A DNA stretch of 6,579 nucleotides from an uncultured Erysipelotrichaceae bacterium (lineage in GTDB: Bacteria > Bacillota_I > Bacilli_A > Erysipelotrichales > Erysipelotrichaceae), in the NCBI GenBank assembly GCA_937893225.1, contig CALBJM010000042.1:1-6579 (forward strand), given 5' to 3'. The notes below the pieces were generated by a model. It had not been told where the DNA came from, made no database searches, and was given only the letters and a program-made list of their open reading frames with translations. The position numbers and the translations under genes are program-made. This document shows, one piece after another, positions 1-5,956 of this stretch. Numbering within the stretch: the stretch's first letter is position 1; every line of letters begins with the position of its first letter.

Positions 1-18
1 CGATTCCCCTTAGCTCCA
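1..18 (+). tRNA. tRNA 3' end (partial, truncated by window start; possibly tRNA-Ala)
   Basis: The first 18 bases fit tRNA positions 56-73 exactly. CGATT is the end of the T-loop (C56, purine 57, A58), CCCCT is the 3' half of the T-stem, TAGCTCC is the 3' strand of the acceptor stem, and A18 is the discriminator base. The next bases are CTCA, so CCA is not encoded and would be added by tRNA nucleotidyltransferase. The acceptor strand TAGCTCC with discriminator A is the one found in bacterial tRNA-Ala, where U70 would form the G3-U70 identity pair. Val or another A73 tRNA cannot be excluded because the anticodon lies outside the window. A plus-strand terminator follows 11 bases later, which supports a real transcript end. 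Confidence 0.72.
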
Positions 19-29
19 CTCAAAGAACT

Positions 30-51
30 AGCGACGTGTGTCGCTTTTTTT
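30..51 (+). terminator. Rho-independent terminator after the tRNA
   Basis: AGCGAC (30-35) pairs perfectly with GTCGCT (40-45) around a GTGT loop and runs into seven T residues (45-51). On the plus strand this is a compact intrinsic terminator, placed to end the transcript of the partial tRNA gene. On the minus strand no T-run follows the stem, so it is unlikely to serve the lactonase gene. Confidence 0.8.
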
Positions 52-55
52 GTAT

Positions 56-91
56 AAAAGAGGTTCTCATATTTCTATGAAAACCTCTTTT
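56..91 (-). terminator. Terminator hairpin after the lactonase-family gene, probably bidirectional
   Basis: Bases 56-65 pair with 82-91 (AAAAGAGGTT/AACCTCTTTT), and the stem continues through 67-71/76-80. In minus-strand RNA the one irregular pair is a G-U wobble and the loop is GAAA, giving a near-perfect 16-bp stem that starts directly after the TAA stop (92-94). In plus-strand RNA the same position is an A-C mismatch, but a run of six T residues (88-93) follows, so it may also act as a second terminator for the tRNA side. The minus-strand U-run is only four bases, inside the stem. Confidence 0.75.
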
Positions 92-1021
92 TTAATATAC
101 CAAGGACACAACTTCAGGAACCTCTACGCGATCCTTAACTTTGCCTAAAGTTCCATCATCATTTACATTAAAACATACTACTTCGTTTGAATTTCTATTT
201 GCACATAATAGATAATTCTCCATCAAAATAAAATCTCTTGGATGTTTTCCTCCACAACTCGTCGTTTGAATAACTTCAGGCTTATGATTGTCTAGCTCAA
301 TAACAGAAATAACATCTTTTGTTCTTGTGGAAACATAGAGATATTTTTCATTTTTTGATAAACGAATCGCCGCAGTATCACGTATGTGTGTTTCACCACT
401 CATTAATACCGGAATTTGATATTCAATCTTCCAATCCCCTACATGGATAACAAACAATTCGTTTGATAGCTCTGAAACTAAATATAGATATTCTCCATCT
501 TTTGTAAACACACCATGTCTAGGTCCTGTATTAGCATTAAAATGTATAGAACCTAATTTTTTTAAACCTCTATCAAATATGAATACGCGATCCAAAAATA
601 AACACGGTACAAGAACAATTTCATCTTTAATTAATACTTGATGGCATCCTGCACCATCTTGAATCTGCACCGCATTTTTATACTTCATTTTTCCATTTTC
701 ATAAAGAATATGAGAAACAGTACCTGTATGATAGTTTGCGGTATAAATGTCATTATCTTTTTTAGCAATAAAGCATGATGTCCTTTCTTCAAATGCAATC
801 TGATCTTTAATTCCTCCTTCTGCACTCACTAAAGCAACACCACTATCATGCTTAAAATCTGCGACAGAAAAAATACCATCCGTATCTTTCACTAAATATT
901 TAGGATTTTCAATTTCGCAAAAAAGGCCCAGGTTTTCTAACTTTCCATCTTCAAAAGATAAACGATAGATACCCTTAGAGGTTTTGCTGGTATATGTACC
1001 AGCATAAATAATTGTTTTCAT
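92..1021 (-). CDS. Lactonase-family beta-propeller protein (6-phosphogluconolactonase-like, Pgl/YbhE family)
   Basis: This is a 309-residue cytoplasmic protein of the lactonase family, a seven-bladed beta-propeller group that includes 6-phosphogluconolactonase YbhE/Pgl and related lactone-handling enzymes. Recognisable family segments are the N-terminal IYAGTYT (5-11), NPKYL (39-43), GPRHGVF (166-172) followed by SELSNE (183-188), a blade motif ending YLYVSTR (227-233), and GGKHPRDF (257-264) followed by ANRNSNEVVCF (274-284). No signal peptide is visible. Members are often about 340 residues, so this one is short. The segment VPCLFLDRV (138-146) replaces the usual VPDLGxDRV, so the catalytic role is uncertain. 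The start is fixed by the IYAGTYT motif. There is no convincing Shine-Dalgarno sequence; an extended -10-like element lies 6 bases upstream. The gene follows the terminator of the preceding operon and ends in its own hairpin. Family assignment is strong; the exact substrate is not known. Confidence 0.87.
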   Translation of the reverse strand: MKTIIYAGTYTSKTSKGIYRLSFEDGKLENLGLFCEIENPKYLVKDTDGIFSVADFKHDSGVALVSAEGGIKDQIAFEERTSCFIAKKDNDIYTANYHTGTVSHILYENGKMKYKNAVQIQDGAGCHQVLIKDEIVLVPCLFLDRVFIFDRGLKKLGSIHFNANTGPRHGVFTKDGEYLYLVSELSNELFVIHVGDWKIEYQIPVLMSGETHIRDTAAIRLSKNEKYLYVSTRTKDVISVIELDNHKPEVIQTTSCGGKHPRDFILMENYLLCANRNSNEVVCFNVNDDGTLGKVKDRVEVPEVVSLVY

Positions 1022-1027
1022 GGTTCC

Positions 1028-1036
1028 ATTTTACCA
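1028..1036 (-). promoter_or_regulatory. Candidate extended -10 promoter for the lactonase gene (possibly leaderless)
   Basis: The minus strand reads TGGTAAAAT, a TGn-extended -10 element, ending 6 bases before the ATG at 1021. Transcription would start at or next to the ATG. No convincing Shine-Dalgarno sequence lies between them; the intervening bases are GGAACC. No good -35 is visible, because that region is the upstream terminator hairpin. This is inferred from pattern only. Confidence 0.4.
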
Positions 1037-1066
1037 AAAAGAAAAGGTAATGCACATAGCATTACC
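1036..1066 (-). terminator. Rho-independent terminator after the thioredoxin-like lipoprotein gene
   Basis: In minus-strand RNA, GGTAATGC (1066-1059) pairs perfectly with GCATTACC (1053-1046) around a 5-base loop, followed by TTTTCTTTTT (1045-1036). The stem begins one base after the TAA stop of the lipoprotein gene. It closes the four-gene DUF1349-pepT-kinase-lipoprotein unit and separates it from the lactonase gene. Confidence 0.85.
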
Positions 1067-1067
1067 A

Positions 1068-1673
1068 TTAATCTGCAACTTTCAAATAAATATCTTCGTA
1101 AATTTTTTGCAATTCTTCTTTTTGTGCATCACTCATTTGTGACTCTTCACTTTGAATCTCAAATCCATCTACAAGTGCAACGTGATATCCTACGACTTTT
1201 CCATTTTTTATGCCCACTACAAAAGGAACATACATTTCTTTTTCACCAGTTTCTTCATCTGTATCCAAGATATCGCCAAAATTATTCGTTAAGTTCAAAT
1301 AATCATCATGATTAGGACTCACAGCTGCATCTACATAGTAGGCTGGAACATCATATTTCAACATAACTTTATTCAATTCTACAACAGCTCTTTCGCACCA
1401 TGGACATCCTACATACCCATAATACACAACTCCAGAACCTTTTTCATCAAACAAACGGATCGTTTCTTTTAATGAAGTCTCCTCGAAATCACCCACTTCA
1501 TTACCAATCCATTTATAGTCACTCATGCTTGCCTTAGTCGCTACAAGAGGTGCATTATTTGTGATTGTTATTTTCTTTGTTTCTTCTTCTGTGCTACTTT
1601 CTTTCACTGTAGCCGTAGAGGAACAACCTACAAGTAAAAAAACTGTCACAATTCCTACAATTAATTTTCTCAT
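1068..1673 (-). CDS. Thioredoxin-fold lipoprotein with CPWC active site
   Basis: This 201-residue exported lipoprotein has a thioredoxin-like domain. The N-terminus has a short basic start (MRK), a hydrophobic core and the lipobox LVGC with lipidated Cys17. A Ser/Thr/Glu-rich linker runs to about residue 40. The thioredoxin domain covers roughly 65-200, with VVYYGYVGCPWC leading to the redox pair Cys90/Cys93 and the cis-proline region YVPFVV at Pro150. The C-terminal helix is acidic. The family resembles 'bacteriocin transport accessory protein' thioredoxins of Bacillota, a label that does not prove a role in bacteriocin export. It probably reduces or exchanges disulfides on the outer face of the membrane; no CcdA-like electron donor lies in the window. 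It is the last gene of its operon, 23 bases after the kinase gene, with AGGAG (1680-1684) 6 bases before the ATG, and is followed at once by a terminator. The fold assignment is firm; the substrate is unknown. Confidence 0.88.
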   Translation of the reverse strand: MRKLIVGIVTVFLLVGCSSTATVKESSTEEETKKITITNNAPLVATKASMSDYKWIGNEVGDFEETSLKETIRLFDEKGSGVVYYGYVGCPWCERAVVELNKVMLKYDVPAYYVDAAVSPNHDDYLNLTNNFGDILDTDEETGEKEMYVPFVVGIKNGKVVGYHVALVDGFEIQSEESQMSDAQKEELQKIYEDIYLKVAD

Positions 1674-1696
1674 TTAATTCTCCTAATAAACTACGA

Positions 1697-2617
1697 TCAA
1701 TCAATTTTCTTAACTACGGTATTTTGATACATCGCATCGATTTTTTCTCTTGTTGCCAATCCTTTAGAATACGCCGTAGCACTTCCACAAGATGCACCAA
1801 ACTTCAACGAATCATATGAATCACCTGTTCTAAGATAATTCATTAAGAATCCCGCAATCATAGAATCACCTGTTCCCACTGTATTAACAACTGCTTCTTG
1901 ATCCAAGAACTCACATGTAAAAGTGCCATGATCATTCACTAATATTGCCAAAGTATCTGTCAAAACGATGACATGCTTAGCACCTAATGCATACATTTTT
2001 TTAGCACCCTGAATTGCATCTTCTTCTGTTTCGATTTTCGTATCTAATATCAATTCTAATTCTTTGCTAGTTGTTTTACACAGAAATGGTTTATATGCTA
2101 ACATGTCTTGCATGATTTTAGTATTTGTATCCAAAACTACTTTCACACCTTCTTCAATCAAGTTTTTCAGCATGTTTTCTGTTTCTTCAATGAGCCATTC
2201 TTGTGTATTACCCGCAAGTACAAAATAGTCTTGTTCATAAATTTGCGATGTTTTGCGCACAAGATTTTGCATGTCTTCGTGTGTAATATACGGTCCCATA
2301 GCATGGATATCTGTCATTTCATCCTTACCGCGCAATTTTACATTAACACGTGTATGTCCATCTGTATAAGTAAAATTCGGACGAATATTTTCATATTTTG
2401 CTAATAAAGAGATATAAAAATCTTTTGTAAATCCACCGATGAAACCAAACGCTTTTGATGGTATACCAAGATTATTTAAAACAATAGAAACATTGATGCC
2501 TTTACCACCTGCTTCGTAATACTCCAATGTGGAACGATTTACTTTTCCATTCTGAACATTTTCATCAAATTCAAGATAGTAATCCAACGAAGGATTCATT
2601 GTACATGTACAAATCAT
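1697..2617 (-). CDS. PfkB-family sugar-phosphate kinase, 1-phosphofructokinase-like (FruK/LacC group)
   Basis: This 306-residue cytoplasmic kinase belongs to the ribokinase/PfkB superfamily, closest in pattern to 1-phosphofructokinase (fructose 1-phosphate to fructose 1,6-bisphosphate with ATP) and tagatose-6-phosphate kinase. Visible motifs are the N-terminal TMNPSLDYY (6-14) with substrate-site Asp12, AGGKGINVS (36-44), LAGN (134-137), the anion-hole and catalytic GTGDSMIAGF (248-257) with Asp251 as the expected base, and SATAYSKGLATREKI (279-293), which resembles the FruK C-terminus. The usual KPNxxEL motif reads KTTSKEL (181-187): the Glu is kept but Pro-Asn is replaced by Thr-Thr, so nucleotide, magnesium or phosphate handling may differ. 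The gene starts one base after the pepT stop. Its Shine-Dalgarno sequence AAGGGG (2625-2630) lies inside the pepT end, 7 bases before the ATG, so translation is probably coupled. No fructose PTS or DeoR regulator is adjacent, so the sugar specificity is uncertain. Confidence 0.88.
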   Translation of the reverse strand: MICTCTMNPSLDYYLEFDENVQNGKVNRSTLEYYEAGGKGINVSIVLNNLGIPSKAFGFIGGFTKDFYISLLAKYENIRPNFTYTDGHTRVNVKLRGKDEMTDIHAMGPYITHEDMQNLVRKTSQIYEQDYFVLAGNTQEWLIEETENMLKNLIEEGVKVVLDTNTKIMQDMLAYKPFLCKTTSKELELILDTKIETEEDAIQGAKKMYALGAKHVIVLTDTLAILVNDHGTFTCEFLDQEAVVNTVGTGDSMIAGFLMNYLRTGDSYDSLKFGASCGSATAYSKGLATREKIDAMYQNTVVKKID

Positions 2618-2618
2618 A

Positions 2619-3842
2619 CTAACACCCCTTAGCTACATTCGAAATAATCTTCAAAATAACTTCACGTGCCTGTTCCAATTCTTCTACAACACAATACTCG
2701 TATGGTCCATGAAAATTACCTCCTCCAACACCTAAATTTGGACATGGTAACCCTCTAAGGGATAATTCTGCTCCATCCGTTCCACCTCTCACTGCTTCAT
2801 GCAAAGGAGTAATACCCAATTGTTCAAATGCTTTATAGGCCATTTGCATTGCATCTGGATTTTCATCTAATACTTCTCGCATATTGTGATATGCATCTGT
2901 AATTTCTATCGTACATACATCATCACCATATATCGCATTAACATATGCAACCGCTTTTTTCATCAATTCTTTCTTTTCATTCAATTTTGTTAAATCGTGA
3001 TCACGAAGAATATATGACAATTCTGCTTTTTCTACATTTCCTTGCATACTTGTCAAATGAATAAAACCATCTCTGCCTTCCGTATGTTCTGGACGCATAT
3101 ATTCTGGAAGAAGATTTTGATATGCGCACGCAACTGCAGCAGCATTGATCATTTTATCCTTTGCTGAACCTGGATGAATGGAAAAACCTTTAAATGATAC
3201 ATTTGCAGAAGCTGCGTTAAATGTCTCATCACTGATTTCTCTAACTGTTCCACCATCCATAGTGTAAGCAAAATCTGCACCAAATTTTCCAATATCAAAA
3301 TACTTAGGTCCATTGCCAATTTCTTCATCTGGTGTAAATCCGACCGCAATTCTACCGTGTCTCACTTCTGGATGTTCTTTTAAATAAAACATTGCTTCCA
3401 TGATTGCAGTTACACCAGCTTTATCATCTGCGCCCAACAAAGTCGTTCCGTCTGTAACTAACAGCGTTTTTCCTTTTGCCGACTTCATTTCCGGAAAGTC
3501 ACTCATATGTGTGACCATATGTTCATTTAAAACAATATCATTTCCATCAAAATTCTCAATCAATCTTGGCTTAACTCCATTACCAGAATAATCTGGGGCA
3601 GTATCCATATGCGCAATAAATCCTACTGTTTTAGTATTTTCTTCCATATTGGATGGTAACCAACCATATACATAGCAATGTTCATCTAAGCAAACTCCCT
3701 CTAATCCAGCCTCTTTCAATTCTTTTTCAAGAATTTTCGCTAGATCAAATTGTTTTGCGCTACTAGGCGTCATACTCTCATTTTGAGGATCAGACTGTGT
3801 ATCAATCTGACAATAACGAACCAATCTTTCTACAGCACTCAT
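2619..3842 (-). CDS. pepT: Peptidase T (tripeptide aminopeptidase, M20B zinc metallopeptidase)
   Basis: This cytosolic M20-family di-zinc aminopeptidase removes the N-terminal residue from tripeptides, a late step in peptide use. Numbered from the chosen start (407 residues), the metal and catalytic residues are all present: His78 and Asp80 in HMDTAPD, Asp139 in LLGADDKAG, Glu173-Glu174 in TPDEEIG, Asp196 in TMDGG, and His378 in GGGNFHGPYE. The lid-domain segment SIHPGSAKDK and RGGTDGAELS are also typical. I chose the ATG at 3842 because AGGAAGG (3851-3857) sits 8 bases upstream and because this numbering falls within one residue of E. coli PepT (408 residues) at the metal ligands. A start at 3860 would add six residues (MRKVKN) and has a weaker ribosome binding site. 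The gene begins 4 bases after the DUF1349 stop and ends one base before the kinase start. No disrupted motifs are seen. Confidence 0.95.
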   Translation of the reverse strand: MSAVERLVRYCQIDTQSDPQNESMTPSSAKQFDLAKILEKELKEAGLEGVCLDEHCYVYGWLPSNMEENTKTVGFIAHMDTAPDYSGNGVKPRLIENFDGNDIVLNEHMVTHMSDFPEMKSAKGKTLLVTDGTTLLGADDKAGVTAIMEAMFYLKEHPEVRHGRIAVGFTPDEEIGNGPKYFDIGKFGADFAYTMDGGTVREISDETFNAASANVSFKGFSIHPGSAKDKMINAAAVACAYQNLLPEYMRPEHTEGRDGFIHLTSMQGNVEKAELSYILRDHDLTKLNEKKELMKKAVAYVNAIYGDDVCTIEITDAYHNMREVLDENPDAMQMAYKAFEQLGITPLHEAVRGGTDGAELSLRGLPCPNLGVGGGNFHGPYEYCVVEELEQAREVILKIISNVAKGC

Positions 3843-3846
3843 ATTT

Positions 3847-4404
3847 TTAACCTTCCTCATCTAAAATAGCTTCCGAAAAAACACAATCAAATGCAGAATT
3901 TCCCGGAGAACATGCATAAATACCTATTTTCATAACATTTGTACCAATCGCAAATTCACGTAAATCTGAATATCTCTTACCATTGAAACTATATTGAATA
4001 CGCACGATACCTCCGCGTACCCATACCCGATAATACATCCATTGAATTGCTGAACCTATTTCTCGTTCCGAGCGATCCGTTCCATCCGAGTGATACACAC
4101 GGCATACTAACTTTGAAACTTCACCATCTCTTTTTTCACAACCACACACCATCTTTCTACCATTCGCATCATATAGCACAATACCACATTGATCAAACGC
4201 CTTCTTATACAAGAAATCACACCGTACACTAAAATGAAAATTGCCTCTCGGACACAATTCCATCTCTACAGCTTCTGCGCTCTTGCCTAAAAGATTTAAA
4301 GATGTATTAGGTTCCGTTTCAAGAATGATTTTTTTATGATCAACTACCGCTCTTTTTGGCTCATGAACCCATTTCAATTCTTTTAAGTCAATACTTTTTT
4401 CCAT
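3847..4404 (-). CDS. DUF1349 family protein (YesU-like, concanavalin A-like fold)
   Basis: This 185-residue protein matches the DUF1349 pattern, a concanavalin A-like jelly-roll fold exemplified by B. subtilis YesU. Family-like segments are LKWVHEPK (10-17), NFHFSVRCDF (55-64), the DQCGIVLYDANGRKMVCGCE region (71-90), YYRVWVRGGIVRIQYSFNGKRYSDLR (124-149) and MKIGIYACSP (158-167). The fold often binds carbohydrate, but no catalytic role is established, and no signal peptide or membrane segment is seen, so it is probably cytoplasmic. Eight cysteines in 185 residues is high for such a protein. It is the first gene of a four-gene unit, 4 bases before the pepT start. The only Shine-Dalgarno-like sequence, AAGGA, sits just one base before the ATG, which is unusually close. 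The start is supported because the family motif begins at residue 10. Confidence 0.82.
   Translation of the reverse strand: MEKSIDLKELKWVHEPKRAVVDHKKIILETEPNTSLNLLGKSAEAVEMELCPRGNFHFSVRCDFLYKKAFDQCGIVLYDANGRKMVCGCEKRDGEVSKLVCRVYHSDGTDRSEREIGSAIQWMYYRVWVRGGIVRIQYSFNGKRYSDLREFAIGTNVMKIGIYACSPGNSAFDCVFSEAILDEEG
3851..3857 (-). promoter_or_regulatory. Ribosome binding site that decides the pepT start
   Basis: The minus strand reads AGGAAGG followed by 8 bases and the ATG at 3842. It overlaps the last codons of the DUF1349 gene. Its strength and spacing favour 3842 over the upstream ATG at 3860, which has only GGAAG nine bases before it. Confidence 0.75.
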
Positions 4405-4420
4405 ATCCTTTATGAAAACA

Positions 4421-4447
4421 ATAACCGTGAACTTTGTCCACGGTTAT
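4421..4447 (-). terminator. Rho-independent terminator after the [FeFe] hydrogenase gene
   Basis: In minus-strand RNA, ATAACCGTG (4447-4439) pairs with CACGGTTAT (4429-4421). The stem continues through a G-U wobble and two more pairs to an AAA loop, giving about 12 bp. The tail is TGTTTTC, a moderate U-rich tract. The stem starts 4 bases after the hydrogenase stop codon. The next gene's ATG lies only 16 bases after the stem, so the terminator may be leaky or may act as an intercistronic processing or attenuation hairpin. Confidence 0.75.
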
Positions 4448-4448
4448 C

Positions 4449-4477
4449 AGTTTATTCTGCATCCTTTTTAATTTCAA
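4449..4477 (-). promoter_or_regulatory. Candidate sigma-A-type promoter for the DUF1349-pepT operon
   Basis: On the minus strand TTGAAA (4477-4472) is separated by exactly 17 bases from TAAACT (4454-4449). The -35 matches the consensus in 5 of 6 positions and the -10 in 4 of 6. The element overlaps the hydrogenase stop codon and would start transcription near 4442, inside the terminator stem. In AT-rich DNA such matches arise by chance, so this is tentative. Confidence 0.3.
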
Positions 4478-5927
4478 TATCAAAGTCTTTTAAATTATAT
4501 AGTTCTACTGACTGTTCAATAGATTTCTTGTCAGTTTGAATATTTTCTTTTGCCATTCTTCCTTTAACAGTCATAGCATCCGTAATACAAGCAGGGCCTG
4601 CAATACATCCACCTTCGCAATTCATGCCTTCCAAGATATCACCCTGGAATCTACCAACTTTCATTAACAGCAATTGCTTCTTACATTCAAAGCCACCATT
4701 TGCAATAACTGCCTTATATGTTTCTGTATCTCCAGCTTCCTTTGCAGCTTGTGTAACAGCAGCAGCTACGCCACCAGAATAAGCAAAGTTGCGTCCATAA
4801 TTAGAAGCATATTTCTCTAATGGACCAACTTCAACATCTGCAGGCGAAATACCCTTGGCAATGAACATCGCAGCAAGTTCTTCATATGTCACTGCATAGT
4901 CGCAAAGATCACTACCCATAACTTCACTCTTTTTCGCAATACATGGACCAACAAATGTAACAACACAATTTGGATCATCATGCTTCAATTTTTTCGCCAA
5001 AGCAAGCATAGGGGACAATGTTGTACTCTTATTCTTTTCATACTGTTGAGGGAAATGAATCTTCAACATATTAACGAATGCAGGACAACAAGAAGTCGTT
5101 AAAGGAACACCAGCTTCCTTATGTTCTTTCAATTCCTTATATTCTGTTTGTGCTACTAGATCTGCACCCGCAGCAACTTCTACACACTCAGCAAACCCAA
5201 TCATTTCAACACTCTTCATAACCTGCGCAAGACTAGCATTCTCAAACTGACCCTGAATAGAAGGTGCTACGATTGCATATACTTTCTTTCCTTCACGAAT
5301 ATCATTCATTACAGGAAGAACTTCGCTCTTATCTTCGATTGCACCAAATGGGCAAGCATTTTCACACTGACCACAATTGATACACTTCTTCTCATCGATT
5401 TGACACAATCCATTTTCATCCCAACCGATTGCCTGAACTGGACAATGTGCATAACAAGGTCTTTCTGTTACAACAATTGCATTATATGGGCAAGCTCTTG
5501 CACATGCACCACATTCTTTACACTTACTATAATCAATTTCAGAATGATATGTACCCATATGCATAGCACCAAAACGACAAGCCGCCATGCAACTCTTAGC
5601 CATACACTTTCTACAGTTATCAGTCACTCTGATTTTCTTGATCGTACAACCATCACATGCCGCATCAATAACTTGAACGATTTGCGTAGGTTCATGCTCT
5701 GAACCTTCACAAGCATCTTTCCCCATAGCAAGGCGAACTCTTTGTCTTAACACTTCTCTTTCCTTATAAACACAACATCTCATTCTTGGAGAAGACAAAG
5801 AAACCAGATTATGGGCATACGCCTGGATTTCATCTTCGTTTACTTCTCCTTTAATTGCCGCACGACACAAAGCAACCAAAACATCAAATTTAAATTGTCT
5901 GGACTCGTTAGAAAACATGTTCTCCAT
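4452..5927 (-). CDS. [FeFe] hydrogenase, group B type (monomeric, ferredoxin-domain fused)
   Basis: This is a soluble iron-sulfur hydrogenase that interconverts protons, reduced ferredoxin-type electrons and H2, as expected in a fermentative anaerobe. From the ATG start (491 residues), a helical N-terminal region carries MRCCVYKERxVxxxRVRLAMG (about 49-69), typical of group B. Cysteine clusters for several [4Fe-4S] sites follow: 105/108/113/117, 136/139/142/146, 158/162 and 182/185/188/192. The C-terminal H-cluster domain has TTSCCPAF (277-284; Cys280 proton relay, Cys281 ligand), GPCIAKKSE (Cys329, Lys332, Glu335) and MNCEGGCIAG (Cys437, Cys441), so every H-cluster ligand is present. I chose the ATG at 5927 because GAGGAGA (5937-5943) lies 9 bases upstream; the in-frame TTG at 5945 would place that ribosome binding site inside the gene. 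It is second in the operon, 29 bases after the DJ-1/PfpI gene, and ends in a terminator. No hydE/F/G maturase genes are in the window. Group assignment is by motif memory. Confidence 0.9.
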   Translation of the reverse strand: MENMFSNESRQFKFDVLVALCRAAIKGEVNEDEIQAYAHNLVSLSSPRMRCCVYKEREVLRQRVRLAMGKDACEGSEHEPTQIVQVIDAACDGCTIKKIRVTDNCRKCMAKSCMAACRFGAMHMGTYHSEIDYSKCKECGACARACPYNAIVVTERPCYAHCPVQAIGWDENGLCQIDEKKCINCGQCENACPFGAIEDKSEVLPVMNDIREGKKVYAIVAPSIQGQFENASLAQVMKSVEMIGFAECVEVAAGADLVAQTEYKELKEHKEAGVPLTTSCCPAFVNMLKIHFPQQYEKNKSTTLSPMLALAKKLKHDDPNCVVTFVGPCIAKKSEVMGSDLCDYAVTYEELAAMFIAKGISPADVEVGPLEKYASNYGRNFAYSGGVAAAVTQAAKEAGDTETYKAVIANGGFECKKQLLLMKVGRFQGDILEGMNCEGGCIAGPACITDAMTVKGRMAKENIQTDKKSIEQSVELYNLKDFDIEIKKDAE

Positions 5928-5936
5928 AATATGTAT

Positions 5937-5943
5937 TCTCCTC
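5937..5943 (-). promoter_or_regulatory. Ribosome binding site that decides the hydrogenase start
   Basis: The minus strand reads GAGGAGA, 9 bases before the ATG at 5927. It overlaps the codons after a possible TTG start at 5945, so TTG initiation would bury this strong site. The ATG at 5918 is less likely because its nearest GGAG is only 3 bases away. Confidence 0.72.
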
Positions 5944-5956
5944 AATCTTTTTAATA

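Noticed and set aside
3149..3349. Minus-strand 66-codon frame inside pepT
   Set aside because: It is an alternate frame of an intact M20 peptidase gene whose active-site motifs are encoded in the main frame.
3843..3860. pepT start at the ATG at 3860
   Set aside because: It overlaps the DUF1349 gene and has a weaker ribosome binding site. The ATG at 3842 has AGGAAGG 8 bases upstream and gives metal-ligand numbering within one residue of E. coli PepT.
1124..5702. Plus-strand open frames of 60-100 codons at 1124-1315, 2108-2404, 3400-3591, 4047-4232 and 5400-5702
   Set aside because: Each lies fully opposite a well-supported minus-strand gene, has biased low-complexity composition and matches no family I recognise.
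5928..5945. Hydrogenase start at the TTG at 5945 (six extra residues)
   Set aside because: The strong GAGGAGA would lie inside the coding sequence, and it is well placed for the ATG at 5927.
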